From positions 1,672,850 through 1,736,849 of the forward strand of contig NZ_KB900614.1 of the NCBI RefSeq assembly GCF_000379065.1: 64,000 nt of DNA. Direction: 5' to 3'. The notes under the pieces are model-generated. The model saw nothing but the letters and a program-made list of their open reading frames with translations. It searched no databases and was not told the origin of the DNA. The translations under genes and the position numbers were made by a program. The stretch is from Salinispora mooreana (GTDB lineage: Bacteria > Actinomycetota > Actinomycetes > Mycobacteriales > Micromonosporaceae). Of the stretch, positions 27,551 to 36,751 are shown piece by piece; position 1 is the first letter of the stretch, and each line of letters begins with the position of its first letter.

Positions 27551-28618
27551 GTGGAGCTGCTGACGATCGGCGCGTTCGCCCGGGCGGCGCGGCTGACCCC
27601 GAAGGCGTTGCGTCTGTACGACGAGGTGGGGCTGCTGCCGCCCGCGGCGGTCGATCCCGATTCCGGCTACCGGTTCTACGCCCCAGAGCAGTTGGCGCAT
27701 GCGCGACTGATCGCCCAGTTACGCCGCATCGGCATGCCGCTGGCCGACATCCGTACCGTGTGCGACCTGGAGCCGGACGCGGCGGCCCGAGCGGTCACCG
27801 ACTACTGGCAGCAGGTCACCGCCGACACCGCGACCCGCGCACACCACGTCGCCCGCCTCGTCGCGCACCTGTCCCAGGAGGGCGTCACCATGTCCACAAC
27901 CAACCCCACCCCGACCATCCGCTACGCCGCCCGCTGCGACCAGGGCAACGGGCGCGACAGCAACGAGGATGTCGCCTACGCCAGCGACCGGCTGCTGGCC
28001 GTCGCCGACGGCACCCGGGGCGCCGGCGCCACCGCCAGTAGCGCGGCCGTCAACGCGCTCAGGGCGCTCGAACCAACCGACCGGCCCGCCGTTGACCTGC
28101 TCGCCATGCTGGCCGCAACCATCGACGACGTCGATCGCGCGGTGCATGCCACCAGCACCGACGACAACCAGCCGGCCACCACCCTGACCGCGCTGCTGCG
28201 TCGCGGGACGCAACTAGCCCTGGTACACATCGGCGACACCCGCGTCTACCTGCTCCGCGGCGGTGAACTCGCGCAGCTCACCCAGGACCACACCTGGGTG
28301 CAGAGCCAGGTCGAGCACGGCAAGCTCAGCCCGCAGGAGGCTGCCACCCACCCGCAGCGCGCCCTGCTCACCCGCGCGCTCGGTGGTGGCAGCCAGCCCG
28401 TCGAAGCCGACCTGGCGCTGCGCACCGCCCTGGCCGGTGACCGCTACCTGCTCTGCTCCGACGGCCTGTCCGCCGTCGTGAGCCGAAGCGACCTGCACAC
28501 CGCCCTCGCCGGGTCCGGTGACCCCGAGCCAACCGCACAACGACTGATCGACCTGGCCTACGCGGCCGGCGCGCCGGACAACATCGCCTGCGTCGTCGCC
28601 GACATCATCGCCGCGTAG
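27551..28618 (+). CDS. MerR-type DNA-binding domain fused to PP2C phosphatase
   Basis: 355 residues from GTG 27551 (GAGGAGG nearby). Residues 1-70 are a MerR winged helix: LLTIGAFARAARLTPKALRLYDEVGLLPPAAVDPDSGYRFYAPEQLAHARLIAQLRRIGMPL. After a short helical linker, residues 118-355 form a PP2C Ser/Thr phosphatase with its acidic metal ligands: GNGRDSNED, LAVADGTRGAGA, LVHIGDTRVYLLRGGELAQLTQDHTW, YLLCSDGLSAVV, and APDNIACVVADI. An in-frame ATG at 27890 has AGGAGGG seven bases upstream, so a free phosphatase may also be made. A 16-bp hairpin follows the stop. Divergent from the metal operon. Confidence 0.9.
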   Translation: MELLTIGAFARAARLTPKALRLYDEVGLLPPAAVDPDSGYRFYAPEQLAHARLIAQLRRIGMPLADIRTVCDLEPDAAARAVTDYWQQVTADTATRAHHVARLVAHLSQEGVTMSTTNPTPTIRYAARCDQGNGRDSNEDVAYASDRLLAVADGTRGAGATASSAAVNALRALEPTDRPAVDLLAMLAATIDDVDRAVHATSTDDNQPATTLTALLRRGTQLALVHIGDTRVYLLRGGELAQLTQDHTWVQSQVEHGKLSPQEAATHPQRALLTRALGGGSQPVEADLALRTALAGDRYLLCSDGLSAVVSRSDLHTALAGSGDPEPTAQRLIDLAYAAGAPDNIACVVADIIAA

Positions 28619-28627
28619 TGGGGTCGT

Positions 28628-28669
28628 CGCCGCGTAACGGCGTCGTCGGCACAACGCCGTTACGCGGCG
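28628..28669 (+). terminator. Terminator after the MerR-PP2C gene
   Basis: A 16-bp perfect stem (28628-28643 with 28654-28669) and 10-base loop start 10 bases past the stop codon. Confidence 0.8.
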
Positions 28670-28846
28670 CACGGAGCCCCGACCAGGACACTTGGCCTGC
28701 GCCGTGATCCTGATAGATCCTTGTGGTGGCCAGCCCCGAACGGGTCAGGTCACCGACGAACCGCTCGTACGCAGCCCACCTGGTCATCAGACAGGAACTT
28801 CACAGGCACAGCCGAACAACGTACGTCTGGGTCCGTCGGTTCGGAG

Positions 28847-30616
28847 TTAGTTCCGCCAATTGTCGGTCAGGGTCAGTGTTCCGCTGTTCGGGATCGTGGC
28901 GGTCCGGTTGCTGCCGTTTTCCCAGGTAACCTGACCGTTGGACTCCTTGCGGATGTACTTGTACTGGATGGCGATGCCGCTGGACAGGGGGGTGGTCAGC
29001 CGCCACTGGGGATAGCTGGCGGCGCTCATCGGCAGGGCGCGGTCGGGGTTCCATGAGCCGAGGTCAGGGTGGTCACCGACGACGAAGACGTTCTGCCCCC
29101 AGACGGTGGTGGCGGTGACCGCGAACGTGACGTTGACGCGATCCGACGGGGACTGGGACGGGTCCGGAGTCGGGCTGCCCGTGGCACCCCGGTAGAGGGC
29201 CACCGCGTCCCCCGGGCCGATGCTCGCGGCGAACTGGCCCAAGGAGTTGACCGTGTAGGTGGGTCCGGTGCATCCGCCACTCGTGGTCGGGTCACCGTGC
29301 TGCACGTCGCAGTAGGTGCCGGTGGGCAGTGACGTCTGGAAGGTTCGGGTGAGGGTGCCGCCTTCCTGGTTGATGGCGACGAAGGCCCGGTCACCGCGGC
29401 CGAACGCGATCTGATCGTTGCCGTTGTCCCACCAGTTCGTCACACCGGTGCCGGCGGCGGCGTTGCGGAAGCCCACCATGTTGGCTATCTGGCGCCAGGC
29501 GTGTTGGCACTTCCACCCGTCGGAGTAGCAGGCGTTGACGTGGCCGCCGTTGGGCGGGCCGGCATCCCGGTCGCTGAACTCGTAGCCGGAGTGCACGTGC
29601 GGCGCGCCGTACGGCCAGGCCAGCATGAACACATTGGCGAGCGTGTAGTCGGAGCCGTTCTTGTAGGAGAGGGTCTCGCCGTTGCGTTCGGTGTCGTGGT
29701 TGTCGACGAAGACGCCGGCCTTGCCGCTGGACAGGTAGCCCCAACCTTCACCGTAGTTGCGCAGATAGGCCAGCTTCTCGTTCTGGAACACCCGCTTCAG
29801 GTCACGCGCGTAGCGGAACTCCTGCACGTCGCCCGTGCCGAGGTACTCGCTGGGCTGGACCGCCTCACCAGCACCGTAGATCACCTCCTGGATCCAGTAG
29901 GCGTCGGGGTTGCTCATCCGGGAACGGATCGCCGCCAGGTCGCTGGCGGCGATGTGCTTGGCCGCGTCGATGCGGAAGCCGTCCGCGCCGAGGGAGAGAA
30001 GGTCGTTGAGGTAGCCAGCGACACGCCCCCGTACGTAGTCGGACCCGGTGTTCAGGTCTGCCAGGCCGAGCAGTTCACACTCCTGGACCTCGTAGCGGTT
30101 GCGATAGTCGCTGATGTGTTCGCGGCAGGAGTGGAAGTCCTGGACCTGGTAGAAGCCTGGGTAGTCGTACTTGTTGTAGTTCGTGCCGCCGGTGCCGGTG
30201 CCGGATCCTGCGGTCATGTGGTTGATAACCGCGTCCACGATGACCTTCACACCGGCACCGTGGCAGGCCTCGGCCATGGCCCGAAACGCGTTCCGGTCAC
30301 CCAGCCGGCCGGAGATGTGGTAGCTGACGGGTTGGTACGACGTCCACCACTGCCAGCCCTGGATGTGCTCCTGCGGCGGGGAGACCTGGACGAAGCCGTA
30401 CCCCTTGGGCCCCAGTGTGTCCTGGCAGGCCCGGGCGATCGAGTCGAAGCGCCACTCGAACAGGACAGCGGTGATGTCCCGGTCGCCCGGCGGCGACGCC
30501 TGAACGTTGGCCGGCAGCGAGGTGGCGGTGATGACGGTGATGACGGTGACGAGAGCGGCGGCGAGGAGGCCGGCTGCACGCCGACACCAGCGGTGTGGAC
30601 CGAGCGTGGTCAGCAC
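28847..30616 (-). CDS. Secreted alpha-amylase (GH13) with C-terminal CBM20
   Basis: 589 residues from GTG 30616, which has AGGAG seven bases upstream; the frame stays open to 30709 but that part is not signal-like. Signal peptide [33 protein letters not shown]13 catalytic barrel: [17 protein letters not shown] (nucleophile Asp), AYWIQEVIY (acid/base Glu), FVDNHDTER (transition-state Asp). A C-terminal starch-binding CBM20 follows: [37 protein letters not shown] ... [23 protein letters not shown]. It hydrolyses alpha-1,4-glucans outside the cell. Monocistronic. TTGCA repeats upstream suggest control by a LacI-type sugar repressor. Confidence 0.95.
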   Translation of the reverse strand: MLTTLGPHRWCRRAAGLLAAALVTVITVITATSLPANVQASPPGDRDITAVLFEWRFDSIARACQDTLGPKGYGFVQVSPPQEHIQGWQWWTSYQPVSYHISGRLGDRNAFRAMAEACHGAGVKVIVDAVINHMTAGSGTGTGGTNYNKYDYPGFYQVQDFHSCREHISDYRNRYEVQECELLGLADLNTGSDYVRGRVAGYLNDLLSLGADGFRIDAAKHIAASDLAAIRSRMSNPDAYWIQEVIYGAGEAVQPSEYLGTGDVQEFRYARDLKRVFQNEKLAYLRNYGEGWGYLSSGKAGVFVDNHDTERNGETLSYKNGSDYTLANVFMLAWPYGAPHVHSGYEFSDRDAGPPNGGHVNACYSDGWKCQHAWRQIANMVGFRNAAAGTGVTNWWDNGNDQIAFGRGDRAFVAINQEGGTLTRTFQTSLPTGTYCDVQHGDPTTSGGCTGPTYTVNSLGQFAASIGPGDAVALYRGATGSPTPDPSQSPSDRVNVTFAVTATTVWGQNVFVVGDHPDLGSWNPDRALPMSAASYPQWRLTTPLSSGIAIQYKYIRKESNGQVTWENGSNRTATIPNSGTLTLTDNWRN

Positions 30617-30703
30617 CTGAGTTCTCCTAACAGGGACGGTGGAGTGGGACGGGTCGGGGGCACCGTCAACCGGCGGGCGCCATTGACGACTCTCTGATAG
30701 ATC

Positions 30704-30751
30704 TTGCAATCAGCACTGCAACACCGACGAAACTTGCTGGAAAATTTTGCA
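30704..30751 (-). promoter_or_regulatory. TTGCA-type repeats upstream of the amylase gene
   Basis: TTGCA (30704-30708) faces TGCAA (30717-30721), and TTGCT and TTGCA recur at 30734-30738 and 30747-30751. Such spaced TTGC/GCAA elements are typical of LacI-family (MalR/Reg1) operators in front of actinomycete amylase and maltose genes. The region is unusually AT-rich. No regulator gene is adjacent. Confidence 0.4.
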
Positions 30752-30837
30752 CAGATGGTAACCATACCCGTAGGCAAACGTCAATACGTCTCGAGCCCGC
30801 ACCGAGTCAAGACCTGCCGCATAGCTGCAAGGGGTCA

Positions 30838-31000
30838 AGGGGTGGTAGGACCGCTGATCGCCGACCGGTCGATCGGGGTCAGCGTCCCGTCGAGGATCGC
30901 GTACGCCAAACGTGCGGCCCGGCGCATCGCCGCGTGCAGGTCGTCGATGATTCGGGCTTCAGGCTGGCGTCTTCGACCCGGCGGCGGCCCATATCGCCTT
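30838..31000 (-). mobile_element. IS5-type transposase fragment
   Basis: The minus strand encodes EARIIDDLHAAMRRAARLAYAILDGTLTPIDR, the segment carrying the first catalytic Asp (LDGT) of IS5-family DDE transposases of the DDE_Tnp_4 type. Only about 50 codons survive, without start, remaining catalytic residues or terminal repeats. The rest of 30617-31170 shows only the amylase promoter. Confidence 0.6.
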
Positions 31001-31170
31001 TGACCGGTGTGGATCGTTGTCGGCCATGGTGGTGGTCCGTCTGTCACGGCGGCGGGCGTGGTCTTCCTGGTCCTCAGATTGTTGGGACGGTGGCTGCGTT
31101 GGCCTCCAAGGCGAAAATTCCGGTATAACGGACGTCCGCTGGTCGACATCCCGTTCCGGAGGTGCCCGTG

Positions 31171-32154
31171 ATGAAGCAGTTGCGTGACCGTCTCGATGAG
31201 GTGCTCAAAACTGGCCAGCTCAGCGGCCTGCATGCCATCGTGGCGGTTCGTGGCGGCCAGACGTTGTTGGAGTACTACGGGATCGGCGAGGACTTCGCCT
31301 GGGGCGACTCGCGGGGCGTCGTCGAGTTCAGGCCCGAGACGCTGCACGACATCCGGTCAGTCACCAAGAGCGTCACCGCGCTGTTGTACGGCATCGCCCT
31401 TGGCAAAGGGTTGGTCCCACGGCCGGAAGAACCACTCGTGCCGCGGTTCTCGCAGTACCCCGACCTGGCCGCCGATCCCCAGCGTGCCCGGCTCACGGTC
31501 GCGCACGCGCTGACGATGTCCTTGGGCCTGGAGTGGAGCGAAGACGTCCCGTACAACAGCCCGGCCAACGCCGAGATCGCGATGGAGCTGGCACCGGACC
31601 GATACCGTTACATCCTGGAGCGGCCGACCCTCGAGCCACCCGGCACCCGTTGGACCTACTGCGGTGGTGCCACGGCCCTGCTCGGCCAACTGATCTCCGA
31701 CGGCACCGGGCTGTCGCTGCCGCAGTATGGGCAGGCCGTGCTGTTCACGCCGCTGGAGATCGATCAATTTGAGTGGATGACTGGCGCAGACGGAGTGGCC
31801 TCCGCAGCCTCCGGACTGCGACTTGCGCCCCACGACCTAGCCCGGCTCGGCGAGCTGGTGCTGGCCGATGGAGCCTGGGACGGTCAACCGATCGTCCCGG
31901 CCGACTGGATCCACACGATGCTTCAGCCACGACTACAGACCAGCTGGGGCGGGGGGTACGGCTACCAGTGGTATGTCGAATCCACCAAGGACCCACGGCT
32001 GGTGGCCGGCTCGGGCAACGGCGGTCAGCGCCTGTACGTCCTACCTGACCTGGACCTTACCGTGGCCATCACCGCTGGCAACTACGACGACCCCGACCAG
32101 TGGCGGGTCCCGCGGGCGGTGCTGGAGCAGGTCATCCTTCCCGCAGTGGCTTGA
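31171..32154 (+). CDS. Serine hydrolase (class C beta-lactamase fold), cytoplasmic
   Basis: 327 residues from ATG 31171 with GGAGG eight bases upstream. The nucleophile motif SVTK is in DIRSVTKSVTALLYGIALGKGLV. The second motif appears as YCG (WTYCGGATALLGQLI) rather than YxN, and the C-terminal motif is GNGGQRLYVLPDLDLTVAITAG. Unlike the hydrolase at 11.8 kb, it lacks a signal peptide, so it is likely an esterase or amidase acting in the cytoplasm rather than on peptidoglycan. Substrate unknown. Stands alone after an IS5 fragment. Confidence 0.88.
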   Translation: MKQLRDRLDEVLKTGQLSGLHAIVAVRGGQTLLEYYGIGEDFAWGDSRGVVEFRPETLHDIRSVTKSVTALLYGIALGKGLVPRPEEPLVPRFSQYPDLAADPQRARLTVAHALTMSLGLEWSEDVPYNSPANAEIAMELAPDRYRYILERPTLEPPGTRWTYCGGATALLGQLISDGTGLSLPQYGQAVLFTPLEIDQFEWMTGADGVASAASGLRLAPHDLARLGELVLADGAWDGQPIVPADWIHTMLQPRLQTSWGGGYGYQWYVESTKDPRLVAGSGNGGQRLYVLPDLDLTVAITAGNYDDPDQWRVPRAVLEQVILPAVA

Positions 32155-32499
32155 CCAGGCGAAGCTCTCCCTCACCGCCGACGAGACCGGTGGCCGCAGC
32201 GGTCCACTCCCGTACGAACGCGTCCTTGTCCCGAAGAGGCTCACCGTGGTGTCCCGGCGTACGCTGCCGGGGTCGCCGCCCGGAGCGCGGCCACGAACGC
32301 TTCGAGTTCGGCCGCGAGCTGGCCCCAGGTTGGCGTTGCCCTCCGAGCTCACCTCTCCGTCGATCCAGTGGTTGACCACCCATCACCACGGGTAGCCCCC
32401 ACCCGGCGGGCACCGCACCATGCTCGTCCGAGGGTGGTGTGCACACCGGCGAGGCATGGGGGGTGACCTCGCCGGGTCGGTGGTGATCGCGGGTCGCGG
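32155..32499. other. Degenerate stretch, possibly a frameshifted gene remnant
   Basis: On the minus strand, one frame spells QLAAELEAFVAALRAATPAAYAGTPR and another continues with DKDAFVREWTAAATGLVGGEGELRLVKPLREG before a stop at 32132. This looks like a short protein broken by a frameshift near 32245, overlapping the end of the serine hydrolase gene. No family recognised and no start. Otherwise nothing. Confidence 0.3.
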
Positions 32500-34011
32500 T
32501 CAGGACGGTGTCGGTGCGGTGGTCGGGACCGTGAGCAGGTCGTGCAGATCGGTGGGGTACTCGCGAATGTCGGCCGTGGCGACGTGACGGACGATGCGGG
32601 CACGGTCCAGGACGGCGATGTCGTGGGCGACCTGGCAGGCCAGGGCGAGGTTCTGCTCGGCGAGCAGGATCGCGGTGCCTTCGGCGGCGAGGCCGGTGAT
32701 GATCGCCGCGAGCTGCCCCACGACGGCGGGGGCGAGTCCTTCGGCCGGCTCATCGAGCAGGAGCACGTCCGGGGCGGCCAGCAGCGCGCGGGCCAGGGCG
32801 AGCATCTGCTGCTCGCCGCCGGAGAGCTGGTGAGGTCGGTGCTGGCGTCGCTCGGCCAGGACCGGGAACAGGTCGAGCACCTGGCGGGCGTCGACGCTCC
32901 TGGAGCGGGTGGGGTGTGGTCGGGGCAGGGTGAGGTGTTCGTCGACGGTGAGTCCGGCGAACAAGCGGCGGCCCTGGGGAACCATGCCGAGGCCGGCGCG
33001 GGCCCGACGGCGGGTGTCGCACCCGGTCAAGGGCTGTCCGTGCAGGAGGATGTCGGTGCCGGGTCCGGCGGGGTGTAGGCCGGCGATGGTGTTGATCAGG
33101 GTGGTCTTGCCGGCGCCGTTGCGTCCGACGACCGCGGCCACCCGCCCGGCCCGCACGTCGAGGGTGATGTCGGTGAGCACCGGCGCGCCGGTGTAGCCGG
33201 CGCTCAGGGTGCGCACGCGCAGGACTGGCGTCCCGGCCACGGCCGCCGGGGTGGCCGGGCTGTTGGGTGCCGGGCTGGTGAGGGCATCGGTGCCGAGGTA
33301 GACGCGGCGTACGTCGGGGTGGTCGCGGATCTCTGCGGGGGTGCCGGTGGCGATGTGCTGGCCGTGGTGCAGCACGGTGACGGTGGTGGCGACGGCGGCG
33401 ACGAAGTCGAGGTTGTGGTCGACCAGTAGCACGGTCATGTCGTCCGGCAGCGCGCGGATCAGCTCGGTGAGGCGGGTGATCTCCTCGGCGGCGAGGCCGG
33501 CGGAGGGCTCGTCGAGCAGCAGGAGCCGGGGTGCGGCGGCGAGCGCTACGGCGATCTCCAGTCGGCGCTGGTCGCCGTAGGCGAGTTGGCCGGCGGGCCG
33601 CTCGGCCAGCTTGGCCAGACCGACCTGGGCCAGGGCCGCGTGGGCGGCCGTCACGGCACGCCGTTGGGGCCGCAGGGCCGCGAGGCGTTGCCCGGGGACG
33701 GCGAGTAGCACGTTCTGCACGGCGGTGAGTGGGCGGGCCAGCGCCGGGTGTTGCCAGGTGCGGGCGATCCCGGCGCGGGCCCGGCGGTGGGCCGGCCAGC
33801 CGCTGATGTCGTGTCCGGCGTAGTGGATGCGCCCGGAGGTAGGGCGCAGGGTGCCGGCGACGAGGTGCAGCAAGGTGCTCTTGCCGGCACCGTTGGGGCC
33901 GATGATCGCGTGCCGGGCCCCGGGGGGCAGCTCGACGCTGACCTCGTTGACAGCGCGGCGGGCGCCGTAGGAGCGACTGACGGTCACCAGGCGTAGTAGC
34001 GCGCCGGTCAT
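32500..34011 (-). CDS. Fused LivG-LivF-type ABC transporter ATPase
   Basis: 503 residues from ATG 34011, containing two complete ABC ATPases in tandem. First half, LivG-like: GPNGAGKSTLLHLVAGTLRPTSG, IARTWQHPALARPLTAVQNVLL, LAYGDQRRLEIAVALAAAPRLLLLDEPSAGL, LLVDHNLD. A Pro/Ala linker (about residues 245-265) follows. Second half, LivF-like: GRNGAGKTTLINTIAGL, MVPQGRRLFAGLTVDEHL, LSGGEQQMLALARALLAAPDVLLLDEPAEGLAP, LLAEQNLAL. Normally these are two separate genes. Start overlaps the LivM-type permease stop (ATGA). It powers uptake of branched-chain amino acids, amides or urea; substrate undefined. The longer open frame to 35151 is a shadow of the permease gene. Confidence 0.93.
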   Translation of the reverse strand: MTGALLRLVTVSRSYGARRAVNEVSVELPPGARHAIIGPNGAGKSTLLHLVAGTLRPTSGRIHYAGHDISGWPAHRRARAGIARTWQHPALARPLTAVQNVLLAVPGQRLAALRPQRRAVTAAHAALAQVGLAKLAERPAGQLAYGDQRRLEIAVALAAAPRLLLLDEPSAGLAAEEITRLTELIRALPDDMTVLLVDHNLDFVAAVATTVTVLHHGQHIATGTPAEIRDHPDVRRVYLGTDALTSPAPNSPATPAAVAGTPVLRVRTLSAGYTGAPVLTDITLDVRAGRVAAVVGRNGAGKTTLINTIAGLHPAGPGTDILLHGQPLTGCDTRRRARAGLGMVPQGRRLFAGLTVDEHLTLPRPHPTRSRSVDARQVLDLFPVLAERRQHRPHQLSGGEQQMLALARALLAAPDVLLLDEPAEGLAPAVVGQLAAIITGLAAEGTAILLAEQNLALACQVAHDIAVLDRARIVRHVATADIREYPTDLHDLLTVPTTAPTPS

Positions 34012-35006
34012 CTCCGCCTCCTCGGGAATCTCGTGGTGAGGCCGGCGAGGCGGTGCCGGGGCAGGTAGGCCAGCAGCAGGAAGGCCAGGCCGAGCAGGGT
34101 GGGTCCGTGGCCACCGAGCAGACCGCCGACCCAGTCCCGGGCGGCAACGAGGAGGACCGCTCCGGCGCAGGCGCCGGCCATGCTGCCGGAGCCGATGAGC
34201 GCGGCAGCGAGAGCGAGGGCGGAGACGCCCATGGCCGCGTCGGCGGGCGAGACGTACCGGGTGTCCGCGATGGCTAGTGCCCCGGCCGCGCCGGCGATCC
34301 CCCCGGCGATCGTGTATGCGGCGAGCAGCAGCCGGCCGGTGTGCTGCCCGGCTGCCTGCACCCGGGGTTCGTGGGCGGCGATGCCGCGCAGCAGCCACGC
34401 GAAACGGGTCCGAACGACAACGGCGACGGCCGCGCCGATCAGCAGGGTGCAGGCCAGCACGTACAGGTACACCCAGCCGGGCCGCACCATCGCCGGCAGG
34501 CCAGGCAGCGCGACGACGGGCGGCGTGTGAATGCCTTCGCTGCCGCCGGGCGCCCACTGGTTCGCGGCGGCGTGGACGAGTTCGCCCAGGCCGAACGTGA
34601 CCATGAGGAAGGTGGTTCCCCGGGCCCGCACCGCCAAGACGCCGGTCACGGCTGCCGCGACAGCACCAGCAGCGGCAGCGGCGAGCAGTTGGACCGGGCC
34701 GAGGCCAGTCAGCGTGGCGACGCTCGCGGCGGTGTACGCGCCGACGACCAGGTAGGCGGCCTGTCCCAGCGGCGCGAGTCCGGGGAGCCCGGCCAAGAGT
34801 TGGGCGCTCATCGCGAGGACAGCCATGACCAGGGCGGTGGTGGCAAGAGAGATCAGATAGGCATTGATCAGCCACGGCAACGTCACCGCCGCCACCAGAA
34901 CACCGACCCCCGCTGTCGGCAACAGCCACGCCGGCCCGAACCCACAGCGGCGGACCGGCGTCTGTGCGATGCCCGCGTCGGGGTTCGGGGTGAGGATGGT
35001 GGTCAT
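34008..35006 (-). CDS. LivM-type ABC transporter permease
   Basis: 332 residues, nine to ten membrane helices with the family features LISLATTALVMAVLAMSAQLLAGLPGLAPLGQAAYLVVGAYTAA, TTFLMVTFGLGELVHAAANQWAPGGSEGIHTPP, and RGIAAHEPRVQAAGQHTGRLLLAAYTIAGGIAGAAGAL (coupling helix EPRVQAAG). C-terminal basic tail RFPRRRR. Overlaps the upstream LivH-type gene and the downstream ATPase gene by four bases each. Confidence 0.93.
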   Translation of the reverse strand: MTTILTPNPDAGIAQTPVRRCGFGPAWLLPTAGVGVLVAAVTLPWLINAYLISLATTALVMAVLAMSAQLLAGLPGLAPLGQAAYLVVGAYTAASVATLTGLGPVQLLAAAAAGAVAAAVTGVLAVRARGTTFLMVTFGLGELVHAAANQWAPGGSEGIHTPPVVALPGLPAMVRPGWVYLYVLACTLLIGAAVAVVVRTRFAWLLRGIAAHEPRVQAAGQHTGRLLLAAYTIAGGIAGAAGALAIADTRYVSPADAAMGVSALALAAALIGSGSMAGACAGAVLLVAARDWVGGLLGGHGPTLLGLAFLLLAYLPRHRLAGLTTRFPRRRR

Positions 35007-35881
35007 GCGGGCCGTCCTGGGAGTGCGGTGCGTTGGCGGATGGTGAGCGCGGCAAGCATGGCGGCGGCGAGCAGGAACGCGGCAGCGCCGGGGACGAGGG
35101 CCACGCCGAGGGTGAGGATCTGCCCGACGCCGAGTGCGGCGAGCAGGGCACCGCGGATGCTGCCGAGGCCGCCGACGACGCAGACGATCAGCGAGTACAC
35201 CAGGATGGTGGTGTCCACGCCCGGCGATGGGCCGATGACCGGCGCCCCGAGCACCCCGGCGGTCACGGCAAGGACTCCCCCACCGACCAACACCCCGGTC
35301 CGGACGAGGCCGGTGCGCAGGCCGCTGGCGGCGGCCATGCCCGGGTCGGCGACCACCGCGCGCACGACCGCTCCGACGCGGGAGCGCTCGACGAACCAGA
35401 ACAGCCCCACCACGAGCAGCACCCCGACGGCGATGAACCCCAGCCGATAGACCGGATACTGGTAGTCACCCAGGCTGACCGAGCCGGCGAGCGCCCGGGG
35501 CGGGTCGACCGACCGCGGTTCGGCGCCGAACACGGTGCTGAACTGGTCGGCGGCGATATAGGCGACGCCGAGGGTCGCCAGCACCTGATCGAGCGGCCGG
35601 TCGGTGAGCGGGCGCACCGCGGCGGCCAGACCCGCTCCCCCGAACGCGCCCACCACCACCGCACCGGCGAGGGCGAGGGCGAGGCCGGCCCAGCCGCCGT
35701 CGGCGAGGTACCACGCGAGGTAGGCACCAGCGAGGTAGAGGGTGCCGTGGGCCATGCTGAGCACCCCGGCCACGCCGACGATCAACGTCAGCCCAGCGGC
35801 GATGGTGAACAGCAACAGCCCGTACGCGACGCCATCCAGCGCGGTGATCGTGTAGGGGTTGACGAGCCCGGCCAGGCCCAC
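35003..35881 (-). CDS. LivH-type ABC transporter permease
   Basis: 292 residues, about eight helices: ALDGVAYGLLLFTIAAGLTLIVGVAGVLSMAHGTLYLAGAYLAWYL is the characteristic N-terminus with SMAHG. GAVVRAVVADPGMAAASGLRTGLVRTGVLVGGGVLAVTAGVLGAPV carries the EAA-like coupling segment. Second permease of the branched-chain-amino-acid-type importer, immediately downstream of a methyltransferase gene in the same direction. Confidence 0.93.
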   Translation of the reverse strand: MGLAGLVNPYTITALDGVAYGLLLFTIAAGLTLIVGVAGVLSMAHGTLYLAGAYLAWYLADGGWAGLALALAGAVVVGAFGGAGLAAAVRPLTDRPLDQVLATLGVAYIAADQFSTVFGAEPRSVDPPRALAGSVSLGDYQYPVYRLGFIAVGVLLVVGLFWFVERSRVGAVVRAVVADPGMAAASGLRTGLVRTGVLVGGGVLAVTAGVLGAPVIGPSPGVDTTILVYSLIVCVVGGLGSIRGALLAALGVGQILTLGVALVPGAAAFLLAAAMLAALTIRQRTALPGRPA

Positions 35882-35915
35882 GGCACTCCTCCTTTCCTCG
35901 CTGCGGGTCCGCCGG

Positions 35916-36731
35916 TCAGGTGTGGGCGGGGCGGCGGCCGACGGTGGTGTGCATCAGGTAGCCGGACAGCAACAGCTCCGGGTCCATCAGCACCTCCCGC
36001 AGCTCGGTCAGCTCGTCGCGGGTCATCCCGGCGTCGAGCAGCTGCGCCTCGCGCTGGATCGAGTTGCTGCGGTGCAGCAGGCAGATGCCGGTGCCGCCGC
36101 GCCAGGACCGGGATTCGATGTGACTGTCGACGTCGACCAGGCCGGCGCGCATCATCACCTCCGGTGCCCGCTTGGCCCAGCCCATGTCCGCCCCCCTTGA
36201 CTCGCCGAAGCCGATCAGCGCGTCATGGAAGCGTTCGATCAGCTCGGTGGCGCGGGGGCTGGGGCTGCGGCGGATCATGTCCCGCCAGGTGCAGTCCCAG
36301 TCCGCCACCACGAGCACCCCACCCGGAGCGAGAGCCCCCATCAGCTGGGCGAGGACCTGCTCCCGCTCGGGCAGGTGCATCAGCACCAGCCGGGCGACGA
36401 CCGCCTGCTGCGCCCCCTCCAACGTCAGGTGGCGGATGTCGCCGGTCCGGACGGTGATGTTGGGGCCGGTCGGGATGTGGCGGGGGTCGAGGTCCACGGC
36501 AGTGACGTGCCCGGCCGGGGCGATCTGGTCGGACAGCCACGCGGTCAGCGTGCCCGCTCCGGCGCCGACGTCGGTGACGTTCCAGCCCCGCGTCAGCCCG
36601 GCCTCGGTCAGGAGCCGACGGGTGCCGAGATCGAGGATCTCACCGAGGAACCGCAGCTGGTTGGCGGCCTCGTCGGTGGCGTTGTCGAACATGTATCCGG
36701 CGGTCTGCTCGCCGGCGGTGGTCGTCGTCAT
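35916..36731 (-). CDS. SAM-dependent methyltransferase within the Liv operon
   Basis: 271 residues from ATG 36731 (GGAAGGAC upstream). Class I fold: WNVTDVGAGAGTLTAWLSDQIAPAGHVTAVDLDPRHI (SAM-binding loop and acidic ribose ligand), VVARLVLMHLPEREQVLAQLMGALAPGGVLVVADWD, then a C-terminal substrate region DPELLLSGYLMHTTVGRRP. Similar to UbiE-like small-molecule methyltransferases with no assigned substrate. Lies 20 bases after the binding-protein gene and 34 bases before LivH, so it is embedded in the transport operon. This suggests the imported compound, or a signal made from it, is methylated. Confidence 0.88.
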   Translation of the reverse strand: MTTTTAGEQTAGYMFDNATDEAANQLRFLGEILDLGTRRLLTEAGLTRGWNVTDVGAGAGTLTAWLSDQIAPAGHVTAVDLDPRHIPTGPNITVRTGDIRHLTLEGAQQAVVARLVLMHLPEREQVLAQLMGALAPGGVLVVADWDCTWRDMIRRSPSPRATELIERFHDALIGFGESRGADMGWAKRAPEVMMRAGLVDVDSHIESRSWRGGTGICLLHRSNSIQREAQLLDAGMTRDELTELREVLMDPELLLSGYLMHTTVGRRPAHT

Positions 36732-36751
36732 CGCGTCTGTCCTTCCGGGGG

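Noticed and set aside
29501..30697. 398-codon open frame antisense to the amylase gene
   Set aside because: Shadow of the amylase coding sequence; valine/glycine/arginine-rich filler with no domain.
34012..35151. Upstream extension of the fused ATPase frame
   Set aside because: It overlaps the LivM-type permease, which has strong membrane-protein homology in another frame. The ATPase homology starts at ATG 34011.
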